Positions 44,065-52,935 of a stretch of DNA of 64,000 nt are shown here, one piece after another. The stretch lies in contig OZ255624.1 in the NCBI GenBank assembly GCA_965276675.1, positions 868,001 to 932,000 of the forward strand. Direction: 5' to 3'. The stretch comes from G965276675 sp965276675. Its GTDB lineage: Bacteria; Acidobacteriota; Terriglobia; Terriglobales; Acidobacteriaceae. Position 1 is the first letter of the stretch. Each line of letters opens with the position of its first letter. The notes beneath the pieces are model-generated. The model was not told where the DNA came from. It searched no databases and saw nothing but the letters and a program-made list of their open reading frames with translations. A program made the position numbers and the translations under genes.

Positions 44065-45426
44065 ATGAATCAAAAAGGGCATGCTCTTCAGCGCTGGGAG
44101 CTCTTTTTAAGCGTGGCACTGATTCTGATTGCCGTAGTTTCGTTCTATCTCATTCTGTTCGCGGAAGCGGTGAACCTGCCGGTGCTGGACGACTACCATG
44201 CAGTGCTCGCGTTTCTCGCAACATGGAGCGGTCTGCATGGCCCTCAAGCAAAGGCTTGGTACATCGTCACCGCTCAGCATAATGAATATAAGCTGGTTTT
44301 CGAGCACGTAATCTTCGTGGTGGAGCTTTCGTTGCTGAAGCACATCAACTTTCTTAGCTTCATCGCTATAGGCAATGCTTTCATCGTCTTCATTGGCATC
44401 CTGCTGTACGCATTTCTGCGCCCCGAGGCGCCGTCAGCGGCGGCCCGTTTCACGCTGTATGTCCCTATAGCATTTCTGCTTTTTCAGTTGCAGTATGCCG
44501 AGACGCTTGATTGGTCGATGATTTCGCTAGTAGGCCCGCCGGTGATCTTCTTTTCTCTTCTTGCGCTCTGGCTGCTGCAAGTGGAAGGGACTAGGAATTT
44601 CGCTCTGGCCTGCCTTTGTCTGGTGCTCGCCATCTCATCCTCCGCCAATGGATTCGTTTTAGTACCGATTGGTGCGCTTATACTAGGCCAGCAAAAGCAC
44701 TACTCCAGATGGATCACGTGGTTTGCTGTCACTGCCGTAATCGCAGGATTCTACTTTTATCATTACAACTCCAGGGTTTCTTCAACTCACTCTCATCAGT
44801 CCCTGATCGGCTCGCTTACTCATCTAAATCTTGTATACGCACTCGTGTTTCTCGGAGCGGCGGCGCCAAAGTCGCTTTCCCACTCACTTTGCTTCGTGTT
44901 TGGGTTGGCACTTTGCATTCTTTTCGCGAATGCGTTTAAGCGAAAATACTACCGGCGCAATCCTGCCACCTTTTACGGCATGGCACTTGTTTTGCTAACC
45001 GGTCTAGGAGTCTCTGGGATTCGTGCGGATCTAGGAGTTGAGCTGGCCGCTTCCTCCCGATACGTGGTCTATTCCACGTTGTTGCTTGCCTTGTCCTACA
45101 TCTATCTTCTGGACTACTTCGGCAGTCATGTCCGTGAAGAGCGTCCGCGTCGGATCCTCGTGGCAGCGGCCATAGTTCTTTCGATGGCATTTTGCGCCTG
45201 GAGCGACATTGGCGGCTACCACTTCTTGCGCGGACGAAAGGGGGCGCTCATCGCGAAGATGGCAATGTGGGAGAGCGGCGCCGCCGGCTCTGCGCGCGAT
45301 GAGCCGGCGATAACAAGCGATACGCCGATCTCCGGGGATGATGTTTATAAGCCATTTGGGGTCATCCTGCGGAGGTCGATGGAGCTTAAGAACTATGTTC
45401 CTCCGAGATACCCGTCCACGCCATAA
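44065..45426 (+). CDS. polytopic membrane protein, possible GT-C-like fold
   Basis: 453 residues with about 11 membrane helices. After the first helix comes a loop with VNLPVLDDYHAVLAF; an acidic pair (DDY) at this position is seen in GT-C glycosyltransferases and related O-antigen/teichoic-type membrane proteins. A soluble C-terminal tail (about 405-453) ends VPPRYPSTP. Base composition is noticeably lower in GC than in neighbours. No characterised family was recognised. ATG 44065 has GCTAAGCGG upstream, a weak site. A role in envelope glycan assembly is only a guess. Confidence 0.65.
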   Translation: MNQKGHALQRWELFLSVALILIAVVSFYLILFAEAVNLPVLDDYHAVLAFLATWSGLHGPQAKAWYIVTAQHNEYKLVFEHVIFVVELSLLKHINFLSFIAIGNAFIVFIGILLYAFLRPEAPSAAARFTLYVPIAFLLFQLQYAETLDWSMISLVGPPVIFFSLLALWLLQVEGTRNFALACLCLVLAISSSANGFVLVPIGALILGQQKHYSRWITWFAVTAVIAGFYFYHYNSRVSSTHSHQSLIGSLTHLNLVYALVFLGAAAPKSLSHSLCFVFGLALCILFANAFKRKYYRRNPATFYGMALVLLTGLGVSGIRADLGVELAASSRYVVYSTLLLALSYIYLLDYFGSHVREERPRRILVAAAIVLSMAFCAWSDIGGYHFLRGRKGALIAKMAMWESGAAGSARDEPAITSDTPISGDDVYKPFGVILRRSMELKNYVPPRYPSTP

Positions 45427-45460
45427 ATCATTAAAGCGGCTTCACGCGATGGTTGCGTAT

Positions 45461-46459
45461 TTAGAAAAGCCCGTGAAGCCGTTGCAGTATCCGCTCCGTC
45501 GCGGCCGGCATTGGTCCTTCCAAGGTGCAGCCGCTGGCGTTCTCGTGGCCGCCGCCGCCGAAGCTTTCGGCGATTGTGGCAACGTTGACGTGACCTTTGC
45601 TGCGCAGGCTGAGGCGGGCGCGGTGGTCGGGCAGTTCGCGCAGGAAGACGGCCACTTCTACGCCAGCAATGCCGATCGCGTAGTTGACGATGCCTTCGCA
45701 GTCTTCCTCTGCAGCCGAGGTCCGTTCCATATCCGCCGCGCTCACCCAGAGCCATGCGATGCGGCCGTCGCGCTTCAGATTGGCGAGCGCCGCGCCGAGC
45801 AGGAGCATCTTGGACATCGGATTTCCGAAGTAGACATCCTGCGCAATCGAGACGGGGTCGGCGCCCAGCTGCACCAGCTCGCGCGCTAACGCGAATGTGT
45901 GTGCGTCGGTACCCTCATAGCAGAAAGAGCCAGTGTCGGTGAGCACGGCCATGTAGAGGCAGGTCGCCATCTCGGGGGTGACCCGCACACCGGCAGCGCG
46001 CGCGAGCTCATATACCTGCTCGGCCACGGCGCAGGCTTCGGTGTCGATCCAATTGATCTCGGCAAAGTTACGCCCGCTGGTGTGGTGGTCGATGTTGACG
46101 AGGCGTCGTCCTTCCAGACCCTTCAGGCGGCTGCGCGGAATGCCGTCGCATTCGAGCAGGATGACCAGATCATAGGCGCCCTCCACGGTGCTCCAGTGGT
46201 GGATCTGCTGGGCACAGGGTAGCCAGCGATAGATCAAGGGAACGCGGTCGCTGAAGGCCATATCGACCTCCTTGCCAAGCTGCGTCAACATCATGCTGCA
46301 CGCAAGTACGGAGCCCACGGCGTCGCCATCCGGACGGGCATGGGCGCTGACCAGTACTCGTTGCGCAGAGTGGATGGCGGAGAGCACGCGGTCGACCGGA
46401 GCGTTCCCGTCCGGATGAGAATGAAGATGCAGCTCCGCAGGATAGAAGGCTGTCTTCAA
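45461..46459 (-). CDS. nrnA: DHH-family oligoribonuclease / pAp phosphatase
   Basis: Degrades nano-RNAs and dephosphorylates pAp. 332 residues with DHH and DHHA1 domains: motif I SAHARPDGDAVGS (about 34-46), motif II LECDG, motif III NIDHHTSGRNF (about 110-120), and a C-terminal GGGGHENASG-type RNA-binding signature (SFGGGGHENASGCTLEG). All metal-binding residues are visible. Its ATG overlaps the rbfA stop (ATGA at 46456-46459), indicating coupled translation, an order also seen after infB in many bacteria. Confidence 0.95.
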   Translation of the reverse strand: MKTAFYPAELHLHSHPDGNAPVDRVLSAIHSAQRVLVSAHARPDGDAVGSVLACSMMLTQLGKEVDMAFSDRVPLIYRWLPCAQQIHHWSTVEGAYDLVILLECDGIPRSRLKGLEGRRLVNIDHHTSGRNFAEINWIDTEACAVAEQVYELARAAGVRVTPEMATCLYMAVLTDTGSFCYEGTDAHTFALARELVQLGADPVSIAQDVYFGNPMSKMLLLGAALANLKRDGRIAWLWVSAADMERTSAAEEDCEGIVNYAIGIAGVEVAVFLRELPDHRARLSLRSKGHVNVATIAESFGGGGHENASGCTLEGPMPAATERILQRLHGLF

Positions 46460-46860
46460 TGGCTCTTGCCTCCGCGGTTCTGACGCTTCTCGACGCGTCC
46501 CAGCAGTTCGTCGATGCGGGCGGTCATGCGATCCGAGCGGTCGATGTGGAAGGAGAGCTCGGGGACGTGGCGGACGCCCATGCGCTCATGCAGCTCGTGG
46601 CGGATGAAGCCGCGCGCGGCCGTCAGAGCCTCAATGGTCTCGTCTTCCTGCGCGAGCTTGCCTTCGGCTGGAGTGCCTTTGGTATCGACGGCAACATAGA
46701 CGCGCGCCGACTTACCGCCGGGATTGAGCACTACCTCGGTTACAAATGCAAAGCTGATGCGCGGGTCGGAGAGTTCCCCCTGGATCATGGTGCCGATCTC
46801 GTCGCGAAGGGTCTCGGCAACTCGATCCTGGTGGTACTTACGTGCGCGCTGGACAGGCAT
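46456..46860 (-). CDS. rbfA: 30S ribosome-binding factor A
   Basis: Cold-shock ribosome maturation factor for the 30S subunit. 134 residues. Seen: KYHQDRVAETLRDEIGTMIQ at the N terminus, LSDPRISFAFVTEVVLNPGG, GFIRHELHERMGVRHVPELS and FHIDRSDR, the KH-like fold. Overlaps nrnA by four bases. The DUF503 gene lies 140 bases upstream on the same strand. Confidence 0.95.
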   Translation of the reverse strand: MPVQRARKYHQDRVAETLRDEIGTMIQGELSDPRISFAFVTEVVLNPGGKSARVYVAVDTKGTPAEGKLAQEDETIEALTAARGFIRHELHERMGVRHVPELSFHIDRSDRMTARIDELLGRVEKRQNRGGKSH

Positions 46861-47002
46861 GGCATCCTCGATGGACTGGAAACTTATGAGGATACCAGAG
46901 GCGGCTGTTGGGCTCTAGCTTCAGCTGCCAGAGCCTGACAACGGCGAGGCATCCTAAGCACGGGTAAAACAAAGCTTACGGCCAAGAGCTCGGAGCTGCC
47001 TA

Positions 47003-47299
47003 TCAGCTCTCCAGGAACTCCCACCAGGAGTCGAGTACTTCGGCGCCGAGATCGCCAGCGATGCGGGTGGCGGCGCGTTCGGCTTCGGCTAGTAGCCCGG
47101 TGAGGTAGTCGCGCGAGCTGGAGATGGCCGCGATGCCGATGGTGGCGCTCCGCCAGGTGACTGCCTCGTCGAGCTCGGCAACGGAGACGTTGAAGCCGTG
47201 CCGGAGTTTGTCTTTGAGGCTGCGCACAACCTGGCGACGGTCTTTCAGGGATCGCGAAAGCGGGATGCGGAGTTCGAGAGTGAGGCTGGCGACGGGCAT
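47003..47299 (-). CDS. DUF503 (YlxP-like) protein
   Basis: 98 residues, the standard length. Family pattern: LTLELRIPLSRSLKDRRQVVRSLKDKLRHGFNVSVAELD and a second half with ATIGIAAISSSRDYL. In many Gram-positive and other genomes it sits between infB and rbfA; here it precedes rbfA on the strand opposite infB. A role in ribosome biogenesis is presumed from this context. ATG 47299 was chosen; the frame is open further upstream without family similarity. Confidence 0.88.
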   Translation of the reverse strand: MPVASLTLELRIPLSRSLKDRRQVVRSLKDKLRHGFNVSVAELDEAVTWRSATIGIAAISSSRDYLTGLLAEAERAATRIAGDLGAEVLDSWWEFLES

Positions 47300-47322
47300 A
47301 GCTAGTTTCCAGAGATGTAGTG

Positions 47323-47919
47323 TCAAGAACCAAAGAAGCTGAGGGGACGATTCAGGTCGGCGAAAAATTCGGGCTGTGTGTCTGTCCTTTCGAGCAAAAA
47401 GGCGCAGATCCACTCTTCGCCGCCGGTGGTCTCGGACTCGGCAATGCCGGCGACTACGGTCGCTGCGTACAAGCCTGGCGGGATATGGACCGGCCGTTCA
47501 AAGCTCGAGAGTGGAAAGCGTTCGCCGGGATCCGGATTGGCGCCTGGACGCCAGTCCATCAGCCGGTCCGCATTGCAGAGCAGCAGATCGCCGGTTTCGG
47601 TGCCCAGCACGAAGCCCGGAGAGTAGACCATGTGCGAGAGCGGCGGAATGGCGCCCTCTGTGCCCGCCTGGCAGACGATCACAGAGTAGTAACCGAGTTC
47701 GACGCCAAGCGCGGGCAGCATCACACCGGCTCGGAACTGCTTCTCGCTCAGGACGAATGGGCCGGAGCCCTTCAGGAGGTTCGCTCCGAAACCTGCCTCT
47801 CCGTCCGACCTGGGCATGCGCCCAGCGTCTACCAGGATGAAGGCTCCCTGCGCAGCAAAGAAGTGTGAGACCCGCACCGGCGGGAAGGCGACGTTCGCGG
47901 AGAGGGGCTGTTCGTCCAT
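47323..47919 (-). CDS. hypothetical protein, no recognised family
   Basis: 198 residues from ATG 47919. No signal peptide or membrane helix; moderately acidic, beta-rich pattern with SHFFAAQGAFILVDAGRM, LGVELGYYSVIVC, GFVLGTETGDLLLCNADRL and EEWICAFLLERTDTQPE. Codon use looks like a real gene, and it lies 23 bases upstream of the DUF503 gene on the same strand, so the two may be co-transcribed with rbfA-nrnA. The longer frame to 48036 would overlap the end of the next gene. Confidence 0.6.
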   Translation of the reverse strand: MDEQPLSANVAFPPVRVSHFFAAQGAFILVDAGRMPRSDGEAGFGANLLKGSGPFVLSEKQFRAGVMLPALGVELGYYSVIVCQAGTEGAIPPLSHMVYSPGFVLGTETGDLLLCNADRLMDWRPGANPDPGERFPLSSFERPVHIPPGLYAATVVAGIAESETTGGEEWICAFLLERTDTQPEFFADLNRPLSFFGS

Positions 47920-48028
47920 GCTTCTTTGCGGCTTTGCTCTGCATGCGTGGTGCCGGTTCAGAGTAAGCGCCACTCGCCCTGAGTGTAATGCGAAGTTGCA
48001 ACGGGCGCTCGCTAAGGGTAAGTGCATA

Positions 48029-49129
48029 TCAGACACGATAGTTATTGGAGATTTGCTGATCCGGGAGGATTTGGCCTGCGGTCAGCATTCTTGCCTCTTC
48101 CGGGAATCCAGCTTTGTTGGCGGTGCGACGCCAGAGCGCCTGGAGACGCTTGTCGTAGCCAGAGACTGCCTGGGGAGTGACGGTCCGGAGCCGGTTGAAG
48201 ACGTCGGCCGTTTGGGCTTCCGTTAGCTGTGAGCTGATCTTGCGGCCGAACCTGTCAAAGGATAGGAGCAGATGCGTTTTGCCGACAGTGATGAACATGT
48301 AGATCTTGCGCTTCACCACGCGCCGGTAGATCCAAACCAGGTCTTTGATTGGGACCGCAGCTCCGCCAAAGGTGGTCGTCGCCAGCAGCCAGTGCTCCGT
48401 GATGTGGAGGGCCTGTCCACGGCGTTTAACCATGAAGTGCGGCGCGGACATCTCGACGTCAAGTTGCTGCAGCAGCAGCTCCATCTGACCGTAGTTGGAG
48501 AGCTTGCGGACGAGTGGATGTCGCGCAGGATCCCCGCTGACCTGGAAGTATCTCCACAACAGCCACAGTGATAGTGCGAGCAGCGGAAGTGTAATCACGA
48601 GCGAGACATAGCCGAAGCTCTTGTATTCGTAGGTGTCGAGATAGAGGGGGAGCAGGTCGCTCTCGAAGCCGTAGGTGCGAGCATTGGCGGCTCTGCTCGC
48701 GGGTGTAGCGCGGAGATAACCGATGAATGTGCCGCCAGGCATGGAGGCGTTCGGGTCTTCCTGAACCGCGGCTGGTGCGGCGACGTCCGGTGCCACACGG
48801 ATGAGTAGGATGCGGCCGTTGATGTCTGTCCCGAGAAAGCGCGCCGCGATGTGCGCGGTGGCTTCACCGTCGTCGCGCTTGCGCTCCACCAGGTTAGTGA
48901 GCTGAGTGGAGGGGATCTCCACACGGACGAAGGGGTTGCCGATGCCGCGGAGGCTGAATGCCTGGGCGAGCTGTCGGGTACTGATGGTGTGTGGTCCGGC
49001 AAAGAATCCGCTAAAGTATCCGCGGTTATAGCCGAAGAAGAGAGTAAGGCCGGCGAGCAGTGCAAGCGCGAGGATCAGACTACGCTGGTTTGCGCGCCGG
49101 ATCAGGTCGCCGGTGAATCCGCTCCACAT
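48029..49129 (-). CDS. membrane protein of unknown function
   Basis: 366 residues. One N-terminal helix (about 18-35, LILALALLAGLTLFFGY), an extracytoplasmic domain with NPFVRVEIPSTQLTNLVER and a Pro/Ala loop, a second helix pair around 170-195 (FGYVSLVITLPLLALSLWLLW), then a cytosolic PH-like beta domain: HITEHWLLATTTFGGAAVPIKDLVWIY and KTHLLLSFDRFGRKIS. It recalls bacterial DUF6709-type proteins, which I mention with low confidence. No operon partner is evident. Confidence 0.68.
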   Translation of the reverse strand: MWSGFTGDLIRRANQRSLILALALLAGLTLFFGYNRGYFSGFFAGPHTISTRQLAQAFSLRGIGNPFVRVEIPSTQLTNLVERKRDDGEATAHIAARFLGTDINGRILLIRVAPDVAAPAAVQEDPNASMPGGTFIGYLRATPASRAANARTYGFESDLLPLYLDTYEYKSFGYVSLVITLPLLALSLWLLWRYFQVSGDPARHPLVRKLSNYGQMELLLQQLDVEMSAPHFMVKRRGQALHITEHWLLATTTFGGAAVPIKDLVWIYRRVVKRKIYMFITVGKTHLLLSFDRFGRKISSQLTEAQTADVFNRLRTVTPQAVSGYDKRLQALWRRTANKAGFPEEARMLTAGQILPDQQISNNYRV

Positions 49130-49219
49130 AGACTCGCCTCAGGTGGTAGTTGAGTTGAGTGTACGCAGGAGCCGGCCGGAGCGGAATGCCTTTTCACCGC
49201 ATAGAGAGAAGACACGGCC

Positions 49220-50677
49220 TTAAACGGGAACGTTCTTGACGGGAACTTCATGGAAGGGAGCTATCTGTTCAGGGCTGGGGGCCGGCGTGACGGCGCTGAC
49301 CACGACCAGGCAGACTACGGCAGCGAGCAGGGCGGGGAAGATGGCGTCGCGCTGGGCCAACAGGGCAGGCAGGTGATGGCGAACGAGGCCGGTGTCCCAG
49401 AAGACGGTCACAACGGTGCCGGCTGCGATGGCCGAGACGGCCCCTGCTGCATTGGCCCGGCGGGAGTAGAAGGCGGCGAGGATCACCGGCGTGAGCGCGG
49501 CGGAGTAGATAGTGTAGGCGTAGAGCGTCTTCTGAAGAACGGACTGCGTGTTGAGTGCCTGGTAGAGGGCCCAGAGCCCCAGCAGCACGACCATGAAGCG
49601 GGAGACGATGAGGACGTGTTTGTCGGAGGCCTCCGGCGCGAGATAGCGGGTGAAGATGTCATTGACCAGGTTGGTCGCCGGGGAGAAGAGATAGTTATTC
49701 GCAGTCGAGATGATCTTGGCAAAGACCGCGCCCATAAGAAGCACGCCGAGCCACACTGGCAGCCCGTGGAGTGCTGTGAACGCAATGATCTCGCGCGGCC
49801 GCTGGTGCACCTCGCCGGTGGGAAAGAGCACGGAGGCGAATACGGCAAGCGCGACAATTACCGTTTCAAGGATGACGGTTCCGCAGATCCAGCCGACGAC
49901 GGCTTGGCTGGCGGCCTTCTCACTTTTGGCGGAGAAGAACTTCTGGTACATGGACTGGTTGCCGAGCAGCAGCAGCATGGTGGGGAGGAAGAGTTCGAAG
50001 CCCTGGAGGAGAGTGAGGTCGCCGAGTACCTGGAAGTGCGTGGCGGGTAGCGACGCATGCATCGCGCTCCAGCCGCCCGCGGCATGCAGGGTGAACGGGA
50101 GTGCCACGATGAGCGTAACGGTCGCGAGAATGCCGATGAAGACGTCCATATAGGCGACGGAGGACATGCCCGCGATAGCGGTGAAAACAATGACGAAGGA
50201 GGCGATGAGGTACTTGCCCAGATCGGCCGAGATGGTCGCGGGAAAGACGAGGTGCAGGATGTCGCCGCCGCCGATTAACTGGTAGCTGGTGATGGCGGTG
50301 TAGGTGAAGAGAATCGCGATGACGCCGAGGACGCGGGCGGCCTGGTTGTAGCGGGCCTCGAGGAGATCGGGAATGGTGAACTGCGCGAACTTGCGCGCGC
50401 GCGGAGCGATGAAGTAGATGAGCAGCAGGCCGATCCATCCGCCGGCGGGCTGCCACAGCGCCGCGAAGCCATGACGATAGGCGTTCTCCGCGCCGCCCAG
50501 CAGGGAACCGGAGCCGATCCACGACGAGAGCAGGGTGAAGACCAGAACGAATGCCGGCAGGGAACGCCCCGCGACCAGGTAGTCGGCCTTGGTCTGCGCC
50601 CCACGCAGGCGCGAAAGCGAGACGGTGAGAAGAACAACGACAATCGCGCCCAAAACTGCGGCATAGAGTGGGTTCAT
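49220..50677 (-). CDS. sodium:solute symporter (SSS/SLC5 family)
   Basis: 485 residues with about 13 helices. The SSS signature is clear: RSLPAFVLVFTLLSSWIGSGSLLGGAE (Na+ site region in helix 1), APRARKFAQFTIPDLLEARY, and ISTANNYLFSPATNLVNDIF in the later half. It imports a solute with sodium; the substrate (sugar, amino acid, monocarboxylate) cannot be told. Start ATG 50677. Its promoter must lie in the short gap shared with the small divergent gene at 50788. Confidence 0.92.
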   Translation of the reverse strand: MNPLYAAVLGAIVVVLLTVSLSRLRGAQTKADYLVAGRSLPAFVLVFTLLSSWIGSGSLLGGAENAYRHGFAALWQPAGGWIGLLLIYFIAPRARKFAQFTIPDLLEARYNQAARVLGVIAILFTYTAITSYQLIGGGDILHLVFPATISADLGKYLIASFVIVFTAIAGMSSVAYMDVFIGILATVTLIVALPFTLHAAGGWSAMHASLPATHFQVLGDLTLLQGFELFLPTMLLLLGNQSMYQKFFSAKSEKAASQAVVGWICGTVILETVIVALAVFASVLFPTGEVHQRPREIIAFTALHGLPVWLGVLLMGAVFAKIISTANNYLFSPATNLVNDIFTRYLAPEASDKHVLIVSRFMVVLLGLWALYQALNTQSVLQKTLYAYTIYSAALTPVILAAFYSRRANAAGAVSAIAAGTVVTVFWDTGLVRHHLPALLAQRDAIFPALLAAVVCLVVVSAVTPAPSPEQIAPFHEVPVKNVPV

Positions 50678-50787
50678 GCGCTGCGAATTCCTCGTGAGTG
50701 TGCGAAGAAAGATGGTACATGGAGCAGCGCATGGCCTGCGAAAGAAGAACGGGTGGGGCAGGCCAGCTTGGTCTATGCTTGGAAGCC

Positions 50788-51066
50788 ATGAAATTCATTG
50801 TGACGCATGCCCGCGCTTATATGGGAAGCAACATCGCTGTGGAGGTGGTTGCCGATCCCAAAGAGACGATCGGTTCGGTGGCGGTTGCGCTGGACGGCAC
50901 GGAGCTGGATGCCTACTCGGTCGGACCTGGGACAGAGTTATACCGGCAAGAGTTTTTAGCTGTGGGTGCCGGAGGACCGGGGACAAATCACACGCTCATC
51001 GTGACGGCTCGGGACGACGACGGCCAACCGCACTCGTCCGTGACGCGGTGGACGGATGCGAGCTGA
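50788..51066 (+). CDS. small hypothetical protein
   Basis: 92 residues, soluble and acidic, with alternating beta pattern (KFIVTHARAYMGSNIAVEVV, GSVAVALDGTELDAYSVGPG, HTLIVTARDDDGQPHSSVTR). GGAAG precedes ATG 50788. Resembles the short secretion-free beta proteins often annotated hypothetical in acidobacteria; no family recognised. Convergent with the DUF167 gene, 10 bases apart. Confidence 0.55.
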   Translation: MKFIVTHARAYMGSNIAVEVVADPKETIGSVAVALDGTELDAYSVGPGTELYRQEFLAVGAGGPGTNHTLIVTARDDDGQPHSSVTRWTDAS

Positions 51067-51076
51067 GATGTGTCTT

Positions 51077-51388
51077 TCAAACCATCAGGTGGTGCCGTAG
51101 AGTACCATCCAACTCTGCCGCCGACCGTCCGCGAATGCGGATGACCTTGTTGCGCGAGTGCTCGCCGGAAAGCACATGGACAGCGGAGCGCGGGACGCCA
51201 AAGAGTTTGGTAAAGTATTCGACGAGTGCCTCATTGGCGCGGTCCTCGATCGCGGGAGCCGCGAGCGCCAGCTTGAGGGTGGCCTCGGCGCCTGCGCCTT
51301 GCGTGCCAGTAATGGCCGTCTTGCGCGCGCCGGGCTGCACGCGCACGGCAAAGGTGGCGCCCTCAGGATGGTCGCGGATGGGAATCAT
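51077..51388 (-). CDS. DUF167 (YggU-like) protein
   Basis: 103 residues. The family core is plain: GATFAVRVQPGARKTAITGT, LKLALAAPAIEDRANEALVE, LFGVPRSAVHVLSGEHSRNK and VIRIRGRS. Structures are known but the function is not. In many genomes it sits in a yggS-yggT-yggU cluster; here yggS is only 0.8 kb away, a loose echo of that cluster. Confidence 0.9.
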   Translation of the reverse strand: MIPIRDHPEGATFAVRVQPGARKTAITGTQGAGAEATLKLALAAPAIEDRANEALVEYFTKLFGVPRSAVHVLSGEHSRNKVIRIRGRSAAELDGTLRHHLMV

Positions 51389-51479
51389 GGACGCCGTCTC
51401 TCAAGCATTGATAATCCCGATCCTTCAAAGACAATGGGCACCAGCTCTAGCTAGTCTTCGAATACGCTATATCGAATAG

Positions 51480-51878
51480 ATGAGTACTGCATTTGTAATG
51501 GATCAGCAATCGCGGCTCCGGCAATTCTGGCTCAGATTCCTATTGGCCATGGGAATCTTATGGGGTACGATGCCGTTGATAATTTTGCCTGGCGTGATAT
51601 TTACGCTGGGTCGTAACGACTCATCTCTAGACACATTGGCAGTAGTATTCAACGGCCTCACAGTTCTGCCTGCCTCCGTGCTGGCCTTCTGGCATAGGCG
51701 CGTGGCATGCATCTGGCTCGCGACTAATGGCCTCTTGGTCCTAATCTCGGTAAGCATTTATACGTTACGTATTCACGAGTATCATCCGGGAACAATTCTG
51801 GGTGCTATCGTTTCTGCTCTAATTGCCGTTTGCCTTGTCGCTATGGAACTCCGACGGTGGCCAGGAGCTCTTGATTAG
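51480..51878 (+). CDS. small four-helix membrane protein, unknown
   Basis: 132 residues with four hydrophobic helices (about 20-45, 50-70, 75-95 and 100-122), e.g. FLLAMGILWGTMPLIILPGV and ILGAIVSALIAVCLVAME. No ribosome-binding site is visible before ATG 51480; ATG 51498 is an alternative. GC content is below the local average, which may hint at acquisition. No family was recognised. Confidence 0.5.
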   Translation: MSTAFVMDQQSRLRQFWLRFLLAMGILWGTMPLIILPGVIFTLGRNDSSLDTLAVVFNGLTVLPASVLAFWHRRVACIWLATNGLLVLISVSIYTLRIHEYHPGTILGAIVSALIAVCLVAMELRRWPGALD

Positions 51879-51933
51879 AGAATTTCGGAATCTTCAACGC
51901 GGATGGCGAGAGTTGGTAACGTCGCATGGACCT

Positions 51934-52163
51934 CTACTTCCACTCATCCAGCCATGCTTCGATCTCCGTGTCAGTAATTCCTTTGCCTTCGGCTAGCTCT
52001 CGTAATCCAACTGCCACGTGATCGCAAACTTCGCTGAACTGGGCCTCACGCTTCCTAAGAGCTGCATCGCTTCTCGCAGAACGTCGGAAGGGGAGGCGTA
52101 GCGACCGCTGGCTACGTAGTCACCGATCATCTTTTCAACTTCGGGAGAGAGCGTGATGGTCAT
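51934..52163 (-). pseudogene. ParD-family antitoxin with a single-base frameshift
   Basis: ATG 52163, after GGAG, encodes MTITLSPEVEKMIGDYVASG, RYASPSDVLREAMQLL: a ribbon-helix-helix of the ParD/CC2985 type. The frame then breaks near 52050, where one base appears missing. The next frame continues KREAQFSEVCDHVAVGLREL, AEGKGITDTEIEAWLDEWK and stops at TAG 51934-51936. With the base restored the protein is about 76 residues, the usual ParD length. No ParE toxin gene follows on this strand. The intact N-terminal DNA-binding half might still be made (about 50 residues). Confidence 0.82.
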
Positions 52164-52212
52164 ACCTTACTCCTACCGTGATTTTGATTTGCGTCCGCCG
52201 CCTGCATGCATT

Positions 52213-52935
52213 TTAGCGGTAATCCCGCGCGCCGAAGAGGGCTGTGCCGAGGCGGATCTGTGTTGCGCCTTCTTCAATGGCGACGGCGAAGTCATGTGTC
52301 ATGCCCATGGAGAGTTCGCCCAGGTTGAGGCGCCCGTGTGAGCTGGCGAGTGCGTCGCGCAGTGTGCGCAGCTGACGGAAGTAGGGGCGCACGGCTTCCG
52401 CGTCGCGCAGGTAAGGCGGCACGGTCATCAACCCGCGAAGCTCGAGGTTAGGAAGGTCGGGCAGCCGCTCGAGGAGCTGCTGCAGTTCGGGGGAGCCGGG
52501 CGCAAGGCCGGACTTGGTCTCTTCTTCGCTGAGCTTGATCTCGAGCAGCACGGGCAGGGTGCGCGCGAGCTTCCCGGCAGCCTCGTTGAGCCGTTCGGCG
52601 AGCCGCAGGGAATCCAGGGTATCTACAGAGGCAAAAAGCTCAGCAGCACGGGCGGCCTTGTTCGACTGCAAGTGACCGATCAGGTGGACGTCAATCTTGC
52701 TGTCTCCGGCCAGCTCTCCGAGTTCAGCAGCTTTGCCGCTGTACTCCTGAACCTTGTTCTCGCCGAAGAGCGTGATGCCGAGGGCCGCGGCTTCGGTGAT
52801 CGCAAGGGCAGGATGCATCTTCGAGACGGCCATGAGGCGGACCTCGTCACGCGAGCGCCCGGCGCGGCGGCAGGCGGCCGCGATCTGCTCCTCCACAACC
52901 ACGAGGTTTTCGCGAAGCTGCGCTGCGGTGTTCAT
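52213..52935 (-). CDS. PLP homeostasis protein, YggS/PLPBP family
   Basis: Binds pyridoxal phosphate in a TIM-barrel-like fold without known catalysis and buffers cellular PLP. 240 residues. Seen: EVRLMAVSKMHPALAI with the PLP-binding Lys (about 39), FGENKVQEY, HLIGHLQSNKA, LRGLMTVPPYL, and ELSMGMTHDFAVAIEEGATQIRLGTALFG near the end. Its ATG overlaps the stop of the PLP-dependent decarboxylase (ATGA, 52932-52935), coupling a PLP carrier to a PLP enzyme. Confidence 0.95.
   Translation of the reverse strand: MNTAAQLRENLVVVEEQIAAACRRAGRSRDEVRLMAVSKMHPALAITEAAALGITLFGENKVQEYSGKAAELGELAGDSKIDVHLIGHLQSNKAARAAELFASVDTLDSLRLAERLNEAAGKLARTLPVLLEIKLSEEETKSGLAPGSPELQQLLERLPDLPNLELRGLMTVPPYLRDAEAVRPYFRQLRTLRDALASSHGRLNLGELSMGMTHDFAVAIEEGATQIRLGTALFGARDYR

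Noticed and set aside
46459..46938. 159-residue plus-strand frame opposite rbfA
   Set aside because: Antisense shadow of rbfA; no ribosome-binding site and no family pattern.
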